NCBI GenBank assembly: GCA_001051155.2
Contig: JYIP02000004.1
Span: 3,218,383 to 3,282,382 of the forward strand
DNA from: Chrysoporthe austroafricana
Lineage: Eukaryota; Ascomycota; Sordariomycetes; Diaporthales; Cryphonectriaceae
Reading direction: 5' to 3'
DNA length: 64,000 nt
Shown here: positions 61,477 to 64,000 of the stretch, one piece after another
How positions within the stretch are numbered: position 1 is the first letter of the stretch
Layout: each line of letters begins with the position of its first letter
Position numbers and translations under genes: made by a program
The notes under the pieces: model-generated
What the model saw: only the letters and a program-made list of their open reading frames with translations
The model's database searches: none
Told to the model about the DNA's origin: nothing

Positions 61477-64000
61477 GCCCCCGGGCACAGTGCGCCTCTC
61501 TGCCAGATGCCGCTAAGCTTCATAGGGCAATCCGCCGGGCTGATTTTCACAGGGGCGTGAATTTATGCTTTCTTCACCTTCGACTCCGTTCCCGGTCACC
61601 TGGGATGATGGCCTCTGCCCGCGCAGGCTCTCTCTTCGGTCAATCTCACCAATGGGGGGCAGCGAGCTCTGTGCCCCTCCGCACAGCCTGCGTGATGCAC
61701 TACGCAATTCATGTCGAGGATCCGCTGCGGGCTGCGGCTAGTTCTTTCTTCCCTCGGCTGCGGTGCCGAAACGATAAAATGAGCCTACTGGAGATCCTCG
61801 ACCCCCTCGTGACCGGATAAACCTGCTGCGGGAAAAATTAAGCCTCCCCAGCGTCAGATCTCACGAGACGGGGAGTCGCCTCAGCGAGCCTAGGCGCTAC
61901 TATGGTATCTAGCTGCTCCTGGCCGAACCATGACCTGAACACCGCAGTGGAGCACGCAGCAGCCAGCACGCACGTGACGCCCTATCTCGACCTTGTGCGA
62001 CCATGGTGCTTTGGCCCCCAAACAGTCGACGGATGACTCCTCTGGAGAGCTGGTAACCGATGCCACGAAGTTCAAAAGCCGCCCACTGCCAGATATGACC
62101 TTAGCACCCGCCAGTGGGGAGCAAGTAGCACTCAGAACCACCCCCCTCGAGCTCACCACCTCATAGATACCAGAGCCAACCTGCTCATCACGATAACATG
62201 ATGACACGGTCATGGGGCGGATGAAATCCTACTGGAGGTTATCCAACGGGCTATCGTCCAAAGGCAGCCCATCCGCCTGCCGACACCCTCCCCGAGCTCA
62301 CCAATGCGCAGCGGCCACGGATTGCTAGCCCTCACAATCTGTAAGGCCGGCCAATGAAAGAACACGTGCAGCCTGCAGCAAGGGCCTCCCCGAATCGATG
62401 GCCTTTTGGCCGTGTCACTAGGGCTTCCCGCTCTCTGCGAGCGTCCATGGGGCCAGATCCCGGCCAGCTAGATGTCTGGAACGTCCTGGTATCGATCAGA
62501 TGAGAGGATATTGTAATGAGAGTATGTAAAGGAAACCTTGAGACGGAGGCTGTCATACCCGAGACGTGCCAGTTTCGTAAGCTGGATCAAGACCAGACCA
62601 ACTGTGTGTGCAGAGGCCTGTTAACTGATACTCAGTAATCAGGAGGAGAGATCCGAGCACACCCTGTATTCATGAGCACTCGTTTCGACGCCGCGTCCCG
62701 GCCAGTATCTTTCACGAACTCTTTCTGCGGGGGGCGTCATGTGGAACAATGTCATGGGTCCGGGGCCCGGGGCTGTTCCGACGCAAGTCATGCTGTGAAC
62801 CATGGCCATGCCTCGTGGTTTGCAAGCCCAGCCTGCTGTGCTCCTCAATGGACCCGTCATGACGTCGAGTAGTGCCTCTCTCCCGCAGTGCGCTCTACGG
62901 AGTCGAGGGGCTGCGTGCCACAGGCCGTGAAGCTTTCTTGCTCGACGACGACGCACAGCATGGGTCCAGGCGGTGTTTGTCGACCAATCCGTCGGTTTCT
63001 CTGTGGGATTCTCGCTCTCCCATTGTGTGCACGGTCATCTCGTTTGCTATCGCCATCATCCGGCGCCTATCTTATTCTGACGGGTGGCTACGACGTCGAT
63101 TTTACCATATTTCCTCCACAACGAATGGCTTGTCCTGCATGTCAACTAATGCGCGACCGGGACCCCTCAGCCGTCCCAGCAGCAAACGCCACAAGGTGAG
63201 CAAAAAGAGGCAGCCGCCCGAGAGCGGGTGCCGACGTGTTCGTGAACAAGGACATGGCCCCTGGGCAGCGGTCGCAGAGCTCCAGGGAGATGTCAGATGT
63301 GATATCTGGGCTGCGTCAGTTTATGCTCAACCCTGCCAGCAAGGAAGGCTGGCGCGGCTGAATTCGTGTAATATGCGCCTGACATCTGGGATGACAAGCT
63401 CAGAACAGCCGCAGTCACCGCCTTCTGGCTGACGATGCTGTGGTAAGACGTCGTCAACACTCGACACCCTGAGCTCCTGCCCAGGCCTCTCGAGGGAGAT
63501 CATGCACCTCAAGAGATGACAGAGACCACCAGGCGGTCTTGGCACGCTCTCGGGTCCGACGGGGATAATTGCCCAGCTGCATAGGAGGTTATTGGGCGTG
63601 TGGCCCAAAGGTCCAGGCGATGCTCGCCCCACGCTTAATTGGCTCCCGTGGGTGCGCTGGGAGCTGACGAAGATGCCCGCAGCGATGCTACCTCCTCCCA
63701 TCCATGATATGGGCTGCTAGTCATGGTCCTGCCTTGGTCTCTACTCCACCGGCATTCTCCACCCAAAACCAGAATGTCGGAACCAGGAAGGAAGACGACC
63801 TCAGGCCGGGCTGGCTAGCGAGCTTGTCATGTACGCGTCGGTGAATACGCAAGGACTGTCGCTGGAGCTGCAGGACACTATCACTGCGAACATGAGGGGT
63901 ACCTCGCCAATACTCGGCTCGCAAGAGACAGATGAAGGAAGCCTGAACACGGCTGACATTGCGTTTCACTGCTCCAAGGGCTATGCATGCCTTCGACCCT

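Larger units (their letters stand above)
53776..64000. other. GC-rich gene-free region upstream of CON7
   Basis: More than 10 kb without a gene I can support. Open frames are Arg/Ser/Pro/Ala-rich on both strands and overlap, including one of 353 codons at 59970-61031. The sequence is not A/T-rich and does not look RIP-mutated. Minisatellite-like patches occur throughout. It presumably contains CON7 regulatory sequence near its left end. Confidence 0.55.

Noticed and set aside
43807..64000. Desert as RIP-silenced transposon remains
   Set aside because: The DNA is GC-rich with no A/T-rich decay, no terminal repeats seen and no reverse transcriptase or transposase fragments recognised.

Overview
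This is nuclear DNA of a filamentous ascomycete, most probably a Sordariomycete. The genes carry many short introns with GTRAGT-type donors and CTAAC branch points, and the gene set is typical of that class: a Con7-type C2H2 factor, an intracellular GH13_5 amylase, a five-exon prephenate dehydrogenase and an Ats1-like RCC1 protein. I cannot name a species from sequence alone. I see no plasmid, virus, intact transposon, tRNA, rRNA or CRISPR array. All coordinates were read by hand. Exon joins were accepted only when splice sites, reading phase and family conservation agreed, and nearly all multi-exon models close exactly in frame.

Layout. The first 44 kb is a dense, mostly housekeeping block. 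It holds ISA2-type Fe-S assembly factor (+), ribosomal protein uL30/RPL7 (-) and uS11/RPS14 (+) diverging from one promoter, the CSB/Rad26 repair ATPase (-), TYR1 (-), an Ats1-like RCC1 protein (+), the checkpoint clamp subunit Rad9 (-), an F-box-like protein (+), a small unknown protein (-), vacuolar alkaline phosphatase (-), a short-chain dehydrogenase (-), a GT62 (Anp1-type) mannosyltransferase (+), an unknown Cys-rich-motif protein (-), an Mpv17/PMP22 family protein (+), the DEAD-box helicase DBP2 (+), the GH13_5 amylase (+), ESCRT-II subunit SNF8/VPS22 (-), uS9/RPS16 (+) and AAR2 (-).

The last 20 kb is very different. One gene, the transcription factor CON7 (50.25-51.74 kb, - strand), sits in GC-rich DNA with no other supportable gene: about 6.4 kb downstream of it and more than 12 kb upstream. 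The downstream part is rich in microsatellites and a purine tract.

Main discoveries. (1) On the CON7 strand there is not one ATG in the 2,032 bases upstream of its start codon, which points to a very long scanned 5' leader. (2) Intron 2 of RPL7 carries a good candidate box C/D snoRNA with a guide to the 25S rRNA segment ACCCGAAAGA, the same target region as the yeast snR39/snR59/snR39B family, two members of which live in yeast RPL7 introns. (3) DBP2 has an exceptionally long 3'-proximal intron that stays open in frame right to its branch point, echoing the autoregulatory intron of yeast DBP2. (4) The alkaline phosphatase start codon is an exon on its own.
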